DNA of 64,000 nucleotides from JABDJX01 sp039942715 (GTDB lineage Bacteria > Pseudomonadota > Alphaproteobacteria > Rhodobacterales > Rhodobacteraceae). The DNA lies in the NCBI GenBank assembly GCA_039942715.1, contig JBDVBY010000011.1, positions 1 through 64,000 on the forward strand, written 5' to 3'. Every line of letters starts with the position of its first letter. Positions within the stretch are counted from its first letter, which is position 1. A program made the position numbers and the translations under genes. Below the pieces are notes generated by a model. That model did no database searches. It was not told where the DNA came from and was given only the letters and a program-made list of their open reading frames with translations. Of this stretch, positions 7,986-16,164 are shown piece after piece.

Positions 7986-10598
7986 TTAGTGCACCACGGC
8001 GTCATCTGGCGGCGTTTGGTTCGAAGCAGCAACGCGATCACCCACGATCAAACCGTCTGCCCCGGCACTCACCACAACCGTTCCACCATCACCAATGTCT
8101 CCTGCCAAAAGCATCTCGGCCAACTGGTTTTGCAGACTACGCTGAATAACCCGCTTCAAGGGTCGGGCACCATAAACAGGATCATATCCTTCATCGCCCA
8201 GCCATGTCTTAGCAGTTTCATCTAACTCAAGCGTGATGTTCTGTTTGGCCAAACGTTTAATCAACTGCGCAAGTTGAATATCAACGATGCCGGTCATGTC
8301 TTCACGACTTAGACGATCAAACACGATCATATCGTCCAAACGATTTAGAAATTCTGGCCGAAAATGCGCGCGCACCGCATCCATCACATCGCGCTGCGCA
8401 CCTGCGGCATCAGACCCCTCAGGCAATTGGCTTAGCGCCTGAGACCCAAGGTTTGACGTCAGAATGATCAGCGTCTGCTTGAAATCAACCTTGTTACCCT
8501 GCCCATCGGTCAGCACACCATCGTCTAAAACCTGCAAAAGCACGTTGAAAACCTCAGGATGCGCCTTTTCGACTTCGTCAAACAGGATCACCTGATACGG
8601 ACGCCGCCGCACAGCTTCGGTCAAAACACCGCCTTCGTCATAACCAACATACCCCGGAGGCGCACCGATTAGCCGCGAAACAGCATGCTTTTCCATGAAC
8701 TCTGACATATCGATGCGCACCATTGCGGCTTCGTCGTCAAATAGAAACTCGGCCAGAGCTTTGGTCAGCTCGGTCTTACCCACACCCGTTGGCCCAAGAA
8801 ACAGGAACGATCCCAAAGGACGGTTCTCATCTTGCAACCCGGCACGCGCACGGCGTACGGCGTTAGACACAGCTTTCATTGCGCCGCTCTGCCCGATTAC
8901 ACGCCGCCCAAGCTCCTCTTCCATCCGAAGCAGCTTTTCACGCTCGCCTTCCAGCATCCGCGTCGTCGGAATACCTGTCCAACGCTCCACCACCTCAGCA
9001 ATCTGCTCAGGTCCAACAGCTTCTTCGACCATCACATCGTCCGAGGTCTCGGCACTTTCCAGTTTCTTCACTAAATCAGGGATAATCCCATAAGAGAGCT
9101 CACCAGCGCGCTGCAAATTGCCCTCGCGCTTGGCTTGATCCAGATCTGCGCGCGCACGGTCAAGCTGCTCTTTCAGTTCACGCGCCGACTCAAGTTTGTC
9201 ACGTTCTGATTGCCACTTGGCTGTCATCTGCGCCGACTGCTCCTGCAATCCGGCAAGCTCCTCTTCAAGCTTCAGCAATCGATCTTTGGAGACACTGTCT
9301 TCTTCTTTCTTCAAAGCTTCCGCCTCAATCTGCATCTGCAAAATCTGGCGATCCAAGGCATCCAGCTCCTCAGGTTTTGAATCCACCTCCATCCGCAAAC
9401 GCGATGCAGCCTCGTCCATCAGATCGATGGCCTTATCAGGTAAGAACCGATCCGTAATGTAGCGATGCGATAACGTCGCCGCCGATACCAATGCTCTGTC
9501 AGAAATCCGTACACCGTGGTGTAGCTCGTACTTTTCCTTGATGCCTCGCAGAATAGAGACAGTGTCCTCGACAGTCGGCTCCTCAACCACCAAGGGCTGG
9601 AACCGCCGCGCCAATGCAGCGTCCTTTTCAACGTGCTTGCGATACTCATCCAGCGTCGTTGCACCCACACAGTGCAACTCACCGCGCGCCAAAGCAGGTT
9701 TGAGCAGGTTAGACGCGTCCATCGCGCCATCAGCTTTCCCAGCTCCAACAAGCGTGTGCATCTCGTCAATAAACAAGATCACTTCACCCGCCGCTGCCGT
9801 CACTTCAGACAACACGGCCTTAAGCCGCTCTTCAAACTCACCGCGATACTTCGCACCAGCAATCAGAGCGCCCATGTCCAACGACAACAACGCTTTGTTC
9901 CGCAAGCTTTCTGGCACGTCACCATTCACAATGCGAAGTGCCAAGCCCTCGGCAATCGCCGTCTTACCGACGCCGGGTTCGCCAATCAGAACCGGGTTAT
10001 TCTTGGTACGACGTGACAAAACCTGCATCGTGCGGCGAATTTCCTCATCGCGCCCAATGATGGGATCAATCTTGCCGTCGCGCGCCGCCTCAGTCAGATC
10101 GCGCGCATATTTCTTCAACGCCTCGAACGTATCCTCTGCAGAGGCACTATCCGCCGTGCGCCCTTTGCGCACATCATTGATTGCAGAGTTCAATGCCTGT
10201 GCAGTCACAGCACCCGCATCCAATGCGTCCTTGGCTTTCGACTTCACAACAGCCAGCGCGGTCAGCAACCGTTCAACCGGCACAAAACTATCGCCCGCTT
10301 TCTTGGCAATCTTCTCGGCCTCGGCCAAAACTTTAACAGTCTGCTGATCCATATAAGTCTGACCAGCATCGCCGGTCACTTTCGGAATCTTTCCAAGCGC
10401 CAGATCAACAGCTTCAACCACACGATCCGGCGCACCACCCGCTTGTCGGATCAGATTGGCTGCGAGCCCCTGATCATCATCCATCAATGCCTTTAATACA
10501 TGCTCGGGCGCCAGTTTCTGATGGCTTTCCCGCATTGCGATCGTTTGCGCCGCCTGCAAAAAGCCGCGCGACCGCTCCGTGAACTTCTCCAAGTCCAT
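7986..10598 (-). CDS. clpB: ATP-dependent disaggregase ClpB
   Basis: Hsp100 disaggregase that extracts polypeptides from aggregates together with DnaK. The start ATG at 10598 has a strong AAGGAGAG ribosome binding site and gives the standard N-terminus (M-D-L-E-K-F); the frame is open further upstream, but that part overlaps the promoter. The protein has 870 residues: N-domain (1-150), NBD1 with Walker A GEPGVGKT (about 206), the long coiled-coil M-domain (about 400-530), NBD2 with Walker A GPTGVGKT (about 607), and the D2 small domain. Both Walker B motifs and arginine fingers look intact. A sigma-32-like promoter lies 75-105 bases upstream, fitting control by the RpoH encoded 2 kb away. Confidence 0.97.
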   Translation of the reverse strand: MDLEKFTERSRGFLQAAQTIAMRESHQKLAPEHVLKALMDDDQGLAANLIRQAGGAPDRVVEAVDLALGKIPKVTGDAGQTYMDQQTVKVLAEAEKIAKKAGDSFVPVERLLTALAVVKSKAKDALDAGAVTAQALNSAINDVRKGRTADSASAEDTFEALKKYARDLTEAARDGKIDPIIGRDEEIRRTMQVLSRRTKNNPVLIGEPGVGKTAIAEGLALRIVNGDVPESLRNKALLSLDMGALIAGAKYRGEFEERLKAVLSEVTAAAGEVILFIDEMHTLVGAGKADGAMDASNLLKPALARGELHCVGATTLDEYRKHVEKDAALARRFQPLVVEEPTVEDTVSILRGIKEKYELHHGVRISDRALVSAATLSHRYITDRFLPDKAIDLMDEAASRLRMEVDSKPEELDALDRQILQMQIEAEALKKEEDSVSKDRLLKLEEELAGLQEQSAQMTAKWQSERDKLESARELKEQLDRARADLDQAKREGNLQRAGELSYGIIPDLVKKLESAETSDDVMVEEAVGPEQIAEVVERWTGIPTTRMLEGEREKLLRMEEELGRRVIGQSGAMKAVSNAVRRARAGLQDENRPLGSFLFLGPTGVGKTELTKALAEFLFDDEAAMVRIDMSEFMEKHAVSRLIGAPPGYVGYDEGGVLTEAVRRRPYQVILFDEVEKAHPEVFNVLLQVLDDGVLTDGQGNKVDFKQTLIILTSNLGSQALSQLPEGSDAAGAQRDVMDAVRAHFRPEFLNRLDDMIVFDRLSREDMTGIVDIQLAQLIKRLAKQNITLELDETAKTWLGDEGYDPVYGARPLKRVIQRSLQNQLAEMLLAGDIGDGGTVVVSAGADGLIVGDRVAASNQTPPDDAVVH

Positions 10599-10672
10599 AT
10601 CGTCTCTCCTTCTCAAAGCGCCCAATTGAAAACACCCGCTGTTGCGGCATGCTCTGTTGTGGGCCTCTTCAA

Positions 10673-10703
10673 TAATGTGGGAACCAGTTCTTCGGTGTAC
10701 AAG
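10673..10703 (-). promoter_or_regulatory. candidate sigma-32 promoter of clpB
   Basis: On the minus strand CTTGTA (10698-10703) and CCCACATTA (10673-10681) are separated by 16 bases, close to the sigma-32 pattern CTTGAA...CCCCATnTA. Transcription would begin near 10667, giving a leader of about 70 nt before the clpB start. Identification is by eye from the consensus. Confidence 0.6.
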
Positions 10704-10813
10704 TCTACTGCCTTCTTCTTGATGAAAATATCTCAGGGTCTGGCAGCGCGCCAGTTTCTCTCCCTTGACCATGTTCGCCCAGAGCCCCAAAGACGTCCCT
10801 AAAGGAGTTAACA

Positions 10814-11524
10814 ATGTCCCAAACCCTCGCTGATGACCGCCTGATTGTCGCTCTTGATGTTCCAAATGCATTGCAGGGCCTCGCTTTAGCGCAAAAACTC
10901 GGCGACAGCGTCGGTTTCTACAAGATTGGGCTGGGCATGCTGACAGGCGGCGGGCTTGCTCTGGCCAACGAGCTTAAAGACGAGATGGGCAAGCGCATCT
11001 TCCTAGACATGAAACTGTTCGACATCGGCGCAACAGTTGAAGCAGCTGTGCGCGGCCTTGCTCAGTTCAACCATGATTTTCTGACGGTGCACGGCGACCC
11101 GCATGTAGTGCGCGCCGCAAAGGAAGGCGCCGCAAACTCCGACATGAAAGTCCTTGCGGTCACTGTTCTGACTTCCTTGGATCGTGAAGACCTTGACGCC
11201 AATCAAATCAAAGCAGGCGAAATTCCCGATCTTGTCGCCGAACGCGCAGCCCGCGCGTTCGAGGCTGGTGCAGACGGAGTCATCGCCTCTCCGCAAGAGG
11301 CCGCAATGATCCGCGCGCTGCCCCAATCAAAGGGACGTCTTATTGTTACGCCCGGTGTGCGCCCTGCAGGCGCGGCGTTGGGCGATCAAAAACGTGTCAT
11401 GACGCCGGGCAGTGCACTGGCCGAAGGGGCAGACCATGTTGTCGTAGGACGCCCCATTCATCACGCACCAGACCCAAAAAAAGCAGTTCAAGAAATTCTG
11501 GAAGATTTCGCCGCTGCGATTTGA
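10814..11524 (+). CDS. pyrF: orotidine 5'-phosphate decarboxylase
   Basis: Catalyses the last step of UMP synthesis, OMP to UMP plus CO2. The TIM-barrel protein has 236 residues; the catalytic D-x-K-x-x-D motif is seen as D65, K67 and D70 in LDMKLFD, and the phosphate-binding loop near the C-terminus contains V-V-G-R-P-I. A clear AAAGGAG lies 7 bases before the ATG. Divergent from clpB across about 215 bases. No other pyr gene is nearby. Confidence 0.96.
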   Translation: MSQTLADDRLIVALDVPNALQGLALAQKLGDSVGFYKIGLGMLTGGGLALANELKDEMGKRIFLDMKLFDIGATVEAAVRGLAQFNHDFLTVHGDPHVVRAAKEGAANSDMKVLAVTVLTSLDREDLDANQIKAGEIPDLVAERAARAFEAGADGVIASPQEAAMIRALPQSKGRLIVTPGVRPAGAALGDQKRVMTPGSALAEGADHVVVGRPIHHAPDPKKAVQEILEDFAAAI

Positions 11525-11758
11525 CGTCGTTTCGCCCTGTCCAATTGTTTAAATTCGTTAAGAATTTAACCGCCCATTGTTCACGTTTTGATTGGCAATA
11601 CCCTGCCTAAACGAAGATCGTCGTCAGATTGTTTACCAAATGAGAACAGTAATGCCCCACAGTCACCGCTACCGTGGATTCACCATACGCAGTCCCTAAT
11701 TCGGTCACATTTGATTGCTGTTTGAAACCATAGGGCTTTTTGGCAAAGGGGATTGTCA
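11525..11758. other. intergenic region upstream of the Hint-domain gene
   Basis: 234 bases, A/T-richer than the surroundings, containing several TTAA and TTTAA words near 11550-11570. It probably carries the promoter of the Hint-domain gene. No stable hairpin, RNA or gene is apparent. Confidence 0.4.
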
Positions 11759-12394
11759 ATGACGACGACGGTCAAAGACATCACAACTGGAGACGTTTCG
11801 ATCGCAGGCACGACCGGGCTTGTTACCGGCGCCAATCTTCGCACTCCAATTGGCGCGCGCCGCGTTGAATTCTTCCGCCCTGGCGATTTGGTCGTCACAC
11901 GCGACAATGGCCTTCAGCCCGTGCGCATGATTTGGACAAAAACAGTCACCGCCGCCGAAATGGCCGCTGACCCATCTCTGGCACCGATCACATTGGCCCA
12001 ACGCGCAATAGGTCCGATGATGCCCCAGAAACAGGTTTCCATCGGCGGCGCCCACCGCTTGCTCGTACCAGGCTGGCGTCTTGATGATGTGGAAGACACC
12101 GAAAACTGTCTTGTGCCTGCGCGAGATCTTGAAGGATTGGGCGAAAAAACAGATTTCGGCGAAGAAGATATTACTTACTACAATATCGTGTTTGAAACAC
12201 CGCAAGTGTTTTGTGCCAATGGCCTACCTATCGAAAGCTTCTCGCCCTGTAGCGAAATCCTGAAAATCGTCCCTAAAAAGGTTTGTGAAGACCTACGCAC
12301 AACATTCCCCGATCTCAGCCCAAAGCTCGACGATTACCCAGCACCACAATACAAAATGCGAGAACGGGTCTCCTACACCCCGACTTACGCCTAG
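11759..12394 (+). CDS. Hint-domain protein lacking the nucleophilic cysteine
   Basis: A 211-residue protein related to the Hedgehog/intein (Hint) domains common in Rhodobacteraceae. Typical members begin C-F-x-x-G-T-x-I-x-T; here the aligned stretch is G-L-V-T-G-A-N-L-R-T, so the cysteine nucleophile is glycine. The next blocks are well kept: R-P-G-D-L-V-V-T-R-D-N-G, G-A-H-R-L-L-V-P-G-W (block B histidine region) and V-P-A-R-D-L, followed by E-T-P-Q-V-F. ATG 11759 has AAAGGGG at the right distance; a TTG six bases earlier is less likely. No signal peptide or repeat domain is attached. It is probably a catalytically dead, stand-alone Hint fold. Tail-to-tail 4-bp overlap with the aldo/keto reductase. 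Confidence 0.75.
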   Translation: MTTTVKDITTGDVSIAGTTGLVTGANLRTPIGARRVEFFRPGDLVVTRDNGLQPVRMIWTKTVTAAEMAADPSLAPITLAQRAIGPMMPQKQVSIGGAHRLLVPGWRLDDVEDTENCLVPARDLEGLGEKTDFGEEDITYYNIVFETPQVFCANGLPIESFSPCSEILKIVPKKVCEDLRTTFPDLSPKLDDYPAPQYKMRERVSYTPTYA

Positions 12395-13317
12395 GCTTCT
12401 TCCAAACGATCAGTTGCGGGCGCTGGTGTTTGCGAAAGCGCCGTGATCTGCGCATAAAGTGCGTCGTCCATGTCAATCTGCATCGCATCCAGCGACGGCT
12501 GCAACTGCTCAACAGATCGTCCCGAAATAATGGGACCCCAAACAGCAGTGTTCTTAGCCACCCAAGCTACAGCAAGCGTTGCAGGGTGAATACCAGTCTC
12601 AGTTGCCAAAGCACTCAGCCCAATGGCAGCCTCATGCATCCAACGCGGTCCATAACGTACCTTATAATCGTTATTCTCAACTAAACGCCCATTCTCACCA
12701 TCTGCGTACTTACCAGTCAAAAGCCCACCGCCCAGCGGCGAATAGGGACACACATTCAGCCCTTCCGACGCTGCCATCGGCAAAATTTCCACCTCAACCT
12801 GACGTTTCACAAGGTTATACATCGGCTGTAAAACCTCAGGCTTAATCCCATAGCCGCGCGCGATCTGCACAAATCGCATCACTTCCCAAGCTGCGAAGTT
12901 TGACAGGCCCACATGGCGCACCAAACCGGCATCAACCAGCTTGGCAAGCCCCTCGGCCTGTTCTTCCATTGGCGTTTCAGGATCCAAGCGATGCAGATAC
13001 AAAAGATCAACCACATCAACTCCAAGCCGCTTGCGAGAGATGTCAAAAGAATGCGCGATGTACTCGACAGTCGCCGGATGATCGTACCCGACCTTAGTCG
13101 CCACAAAAACGTCGTCGCGCTCGGCCGCGATCAGTGCTCCTAGAATGGTTTCAGAAGCACCGCCGGTATAAAGATGCGCTGTGTCAAAAAAATTGATCCC
13201 GGACTCACGACATCTCGCATACAACGCTGCGCTCGCCGCCTCATCGGCTTTTCCCCCGAACTGCATCGTGCCAAAGCTGAAACGGGATACATCACATCCT
13301 GAAAGCGTCTTCATCAC
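12391..13317 (-). CDS. aldo/keto reductase
   Basis: NAD(P)H-dependent oxidoreductase of the AKR superfamily, 308 residues, TIM-barrel. The catalytic tetrad can be read as D45, Y50 (D-T-A-H-L-Y), K75 (A-T-K-V-G) and H109 (Y-L-H-R-L-D). The C-terminal cofactor-binding loop contains I-I-S-G-R-S. It resembles the potassium-channel beta/YajO-type branch. Substrate unknown. It starts just beyond the terminator of the purine operon and ends with a 4-bp overlap against the Hint-domain gene. Confidence 0.88.
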   Translation of the reverse strand: MMKTLSGCDVSRFSFGTMQFGGKADEAASAALYARCRESGINFFDTAHLYTGGASETILGALIAAERDDVFVATKVGYDHPATVEYIAHSFDISRKRLGVDVVDLLYLHRLDPETPMEEQAEGLAKLVDAGLVRHVGLSNFAAWEVMRFVQIARGYGIKPEVLQPMYNLVKRQVEVEILPMAASEGLNVCPYSPLGGGLLTGKYADGENGRLVENNDYKVRYGPRWMHEAAIGLSALATETGIHPATLAVAWVAKNTAVWGPIISGRSVEQLQPSLDAMQIDMDDALYAQITALSQTPAPATDRLEEA

Positions 13318-13325
13318 TCACTCCG

Positions 13326-13356
13326 CAAAAGAAAAGGGCCGCCCTAAGGCGACCCC
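13326..13356 (-). terminator. intrinsic terminator of the purine (xdh-ABC) operon
   Basis: On the minus strand GGGTCGCC and GGCGGCCC form an 8-bp stem (one G-U pair; 13348-13355 and 13336-13343) with a 4-base loop, followed by TTTTCTTTT. It begins about 25 bases beyond the stop of the substrate-binding protein, the last gene of the operon. Confidence 0.8.
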
Positions 13357-13380
13357 AATTCGTTTCAAAACACAAGGCGC

Positions 13381-14460
13381 TTAGTTAGGAATGTCGCCTG
13401 TGATGCCTTCGACATAAAAGCTCATACCAGCCAGCGTACCGTCGTCAGCTGTTTCGCCCTCGGCCAACCAAGCAGAACCGTCTTGCTTGTTAATCGGCCC
13501 CGTGAACGCATGATATGCACCCGATGCAAGATCGTCGCGCATGCCCATAGCTTCGGCTTTGATGTCCGCAGGCACAGTGTCTGTGATCTCGCCGATTTCA
13601 ACCATGCCCGGTCCAATGCCGTCCCATGTGTCGGTGCTTTCCCATGTGCCATCCATCACCGCCTGAACACGCGCGATGTAGTACGGTGCCCAGTTGTCGA
13701 TGATCGACGAAACACGTGGCTTTGGTGCATATTCCGACATGTCGGACGCCTGACCAAAGGTGATCACATTGCCAGCCTCGGCAGCTGCCGCCTGTGGTGC
13801 CGTTGAATCCGTGTGCTGCAAAATCACATCCGCACCCTGCTCGATCAACGCTTTGGCCGCATCGGCCTCTTTCGCGGGATCAAACCAAGTATAGGCCCAA
13901 ACAATGTTGAACTCGACATCAGGATTTACACGAGACGCGTGCACGTAAGCAGCATTGATGCCACGAATAACCTCAGGAATTGGGAACGACGCGATGTAAC
14001 CAACCTTGTTGGTCTGTGTCATCTTACCCGCGATATGCCCCTGAACCGCACGCCCTTCATAAAAACGTGCCGAGTAAGTTGAGACGTTGTCAGCGCGCTT
14101 ATAGCCCGTCGCATGCTCAAACTTCACGTCAGGAAACTTTTCCGCCACGTTGATCGTCGGATCCATATAGCCAAACGATGTGGTGAAAATGATGTCAGCC
14201 CCCTGAAGTGCCATTTGCGTCATTGCACGCTCGGCATCGGCACCTTCAGGCACGCTTTCCTGATACACAGTCTCAACCTTGTCGCCGAATTCAGCTTCAA
14301 CAGCCAAACGGCCTTTGTCGTGCTCGTATGTCCAGCCACCGTCACCGATAGGTCCGACATAGATAAAGCCAACTTTTACCGGCTCGTGCCCATCGGCAAA
14401 ACCGGCAGTAGCCGCCAGCGTCGCGGCAGCAACGCTGGCAAGGAATGTACGTTTTCTCAT
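13381..14460 (-). CDS. BMP-family ABC transporter substrate-binding protein
   Basis: Periplasmic binding protein of the basic membrane protein (PnrA-like) family, which binds nucleosides or purine-related ligands for ABC import. Start ATG 14460 has GGAGAG upstream and yields a Sec signal peptide (about residues 1-22, ending A-G-F-A-D); there is no lipobox cysteine, unlike Gram-positive BMP lipoproteins. The mature part opens with V-K-V-G-F-I-Y-V-G-P-I-G-D-G-G-W, characteristic of the family. Total 359 residues. It is the last gene of the operon with xdhABC, so xanthine, hypoxanthine or a related purine is the likeliest ligand; that is inference from context. Confidence 0.9.
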   Translation of the reverse strand: MRKRTFLASVAAATLAATAGFADGHEPVKVGFIYVGPIGDGGWTYEHDKGRLAVEAEFGDKVETVYQESVPEGADAERAMTQMALQGADIIFTTSFGYMDPTINVAEKFPDVKFEHATGYKRADNVSTYSARFYEGRAVQGHIAGKMTQTNKVGYIASFPIPEVIRGINAAYVHASRVNPDVEFNIVWAYTWFDPAKEADAAKALIEQGADVILQHTDSTAPQAAAAEAGNVITFGQASDMSEYAPKPRVSSIIDNWAPYYIARVQAVMDGTWESTDTWDGIGPGMVEIGEITDTVPADIKAEAMGMRDDLASGAYHAFTGPINKQDGSAWLAEGETADDGTLAGMSFYVEGITGDIPN

Positions 14461-14488
14461 TTTTCTCTCCCCAATGAGATGTTCCGCC

Positions 14489-15409
14489 TCAGTTCGAGGC
14501 ATGAAAGGATCGTCCAAGCGACGCCGGCGCTGACATGGCCGACTTGTTGCGATCAGACGACATTATGACCAACACAAGGATGGTTATCAGGTAGGGCGAC
14601 ATGGACAAGAGCTCGACAGGAATTGCAAAGCCTGCCGCCTGCAAATTCAACTGTAAAACCGTCACGCCGCCAAAAAGGTAAGCGCCCAGCAAAACACGCC
14701 CGGCGCGCCAACTTGCAAAAACAACGATGGCCAAGGCAATCCAACCACGTCCAGCGGTCATGCCCTCGGTCCATTGTGGCACGATCACAAGGCTTAGAAA
14801 CGCACCGCCCAGACCAGCACATGCGCCCCCAAAAGCAATCGCCGCAAACCGGGTGCCCCGCACAGAATAGCCCAACGCGTGTGCGGCCTCGTGACTTTCG
14901 CCAACAGCACGCAGGATCAGACCAGAGCGGGTGCGCTTGAAATACCACCAGACCACCAATACTAGCAGAAGCGACAAGTACACCATTGGATGCTGGTTAA
15001 TGATCGGCGCGATAGCAGAGCTTTCGGGCATAACATCAATACGGGGCGAGTTCGGCGGTCTGATGCCCGTGTACCCCTGCCCCATCAAGCTGGATAGGCC
15101 CAACCCAAACAATGTAAGCGCAAGACCCGTCGCCACTTGGTTCGACAAAAGCACCTGCGTCAAAAATCCGAAAAGCAGTGCCAAAATCGCCGACGCAACA
15201 GCCGCAGCCACAAATCCCAACGCGGGCGATCCAACCTCAACAGCCGTGATAAACCCGGCAATCGCTCCAAGGATCATCATCCCTTCAACGCCCAGATTCA
15301 GAACACCCGACTTTTCGACCACCAATTCGCCCATCGCGGCCAACAGGATTGGCGTGGACGCCACCATCAGCGAGGCAATCAAAAGAGTGGGGTCAATAGA
15401 GCCAAACAT
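14489..15409 (-). CDS. ABC transporter permease (nucleoside/BMP type, second subunit)
   Basis: Membrane permease of 306 residues in the BPD_transp_2 family (YufQ/NupQ-like), with about nine hydrophobic segments. The conserved E-K-S-G-V-L-N-L-G-V-E-G-M-M motif near residues 31-44 identifies it as the shorter of the two permeases that pair with BMP-type binding proteins. Its start overlaps by one base the stop of the 94-residue membrane protein upstream. With the 361-residue permease and the double ATPase it should form the importer. Confidence 0.92.
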   Translation of the reverse strand: MFGSIDPTLLIASLMVASTPILLAAMGELVVEKSGVLNLGVEGMMILGAIAGFITAVEVGSPALGFVAAAVASAILALLFGFLTQVLLSNQVATGLALTLFGLGLSSLMGQGYTGIRPPNSPRIDVMPESSAIAPIINQHPMVYLSLLLVLVVWWYFKRTRSGLILRAVGESHEAAHALGYSVRGTRFAAIAFGGACAGLGGAFLSLVIVPQWTEGMTAGRGWIALAIVVFASWRAGRVLLGAYLFGGVTVLQLNLQAAGFAIPVELLSMSPYLITILVLVIMSSDRNKSAMSAPASLGRSFHASN

Positions 15410-15693
15410 CAGACCGGTGCTCCATGCATGATCAAATGAATGGACCCTGCCGTCACGGCCAAACCCAAAAACATGGCTGCAACATGCCCAAGGCTGGGGC
15501 GATGGCTAAGCGCCAGCTTGCGAAAAGCCGGAACGAAAAAGGCCAGTGCAAAAAACGCAAAGACAACGAAGACATGAGCCAACACAAAGGCCACCGCGCC
15601 ACTTGTCACATCCAGACCGCCAGACATGATCCGGTCATGCAGCATCCAGATCATCATCGCGGCCATCGCCGCCCCTATGGCAAATGGCTTCAT
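15409..15693 (-). CDS. small membrane protein within the purine ABC operon (94 aa)
   Basis: Unrecognised protein with three predicted transmembrane helices (about 5-20, 30-54, 68-88) and a basic cytoplasmic loop (F-R-K-L-A-L-S-H-R). Histidine and methionine are frequent in the helices. It shares its last base with the start of the second permease and sits 111 bases after the other small membrane protein, so it is co-transcribed with the importer. It could be an accessory transporter subunit or an unrelated passenger. The ATG is preceded by GGAGGGAAG. Confidence 0.72.
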   Translation of the reverse strand: MKPFAIGAAMAAMMIWMLHDRIMSGGLDVTSGAVAFVLAHVFVVFAFFALAFFVPAFRKLALSHRPSLGHVAAMFLGLAVTAGSIHLIMHGAPV

Positions 15694-15804
15694 AATTGCT
15701 TCCCTCCTGTCAGCGCGGATGTCGTCACTAGCCTAGCGATCAGAAATGGGTTGATTGATCCAAAGTCCATCAGATCACGCCACGCGTGTGGTCAGTCAAA
15801 CGCA

Positions 15805-16164
15805 TCAAAAGAACCCCATTATCTGTTCAAGTGACGCAAACCTAGAGGCAACAAATGCGACGGCAGCCCCGACTAAGAAACCGATCTTGCCATTGCGTTT
15901 GCGCCACCGCTCAAACGGGTTTGTTTGTGATGTCCCTGCTGGCGCAGCTTTGATCCAATTGGACGTGCCAAAATCCATAACCCAGTCAAAAGCGACCACA
16001 ATAATATACATCACAATGGCGTACACAGTCAGAACTATCACCGAAGCCCAGGCACCGGACACAATGAGTTCCGCCATTCCAAGCCCGACCAGACCTAAGA
16101 AAAAGCCAATGGCAGCGGACATCAGCGCCAAAACGCCATCATAGATCAATGCTATCGGTTTCAT
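15805..16164 (-). CDS. small membrane protein within the purine ABC operon (119 aa)
   Basis: Unrecognised protein with three hydrophobic stretches (about 8-33, 38-62, 95-112). Between the second and third lies a polar, basic loop (F-E-R-W-R-K-R-N-G-K). Its start overlaps the stop of the 361-residue permease by 4 bp, implying translational coupling to the importer. It shares the beginning M-K-P with the next small gene but I see no further similarity. Function unknown; not a recognised ABC subunit. Confidence 0.72.
   Translation of the reverse strand: MKPIALIYDGVLALMSAAIGFFLGLVGLGMAELIVSGAWASVIVLTVYAIVMYIIVVAFDWVMDFGTSNWIKAAPAGTSQTNPFERWRKRNGKIGFLVGAAVAFVASRFASLEQIMGFF

Noticed and set aside
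9538..10347. Plus-strand 269-codon open frame inside clpB
   Set aside because: Antisense to conserved clpB coding sequence; Ser/Ala-biased composition and no ribosome binding site.
10613..10702. TTG-initiated 29-codon frame in the clpB leader
   Set aside because: Its start overlaps the -35 element, so the sigma-32 transcript would not contain it; no ribosome binding site.
10599..10871. 91-codon N-terminal extension of ClpB
   Set aside because: The canonical start at 10598 has a strong ribosome binding site, and the extension covers the likely promoter and reaches across the pyrF start.
11540..11575. TTAA-rich words resembling CtrA sites upstream of the Hint-domain gene
   Set aside because: Spacing between the TTAA halves is five, not the seven of the CtrA consensus.
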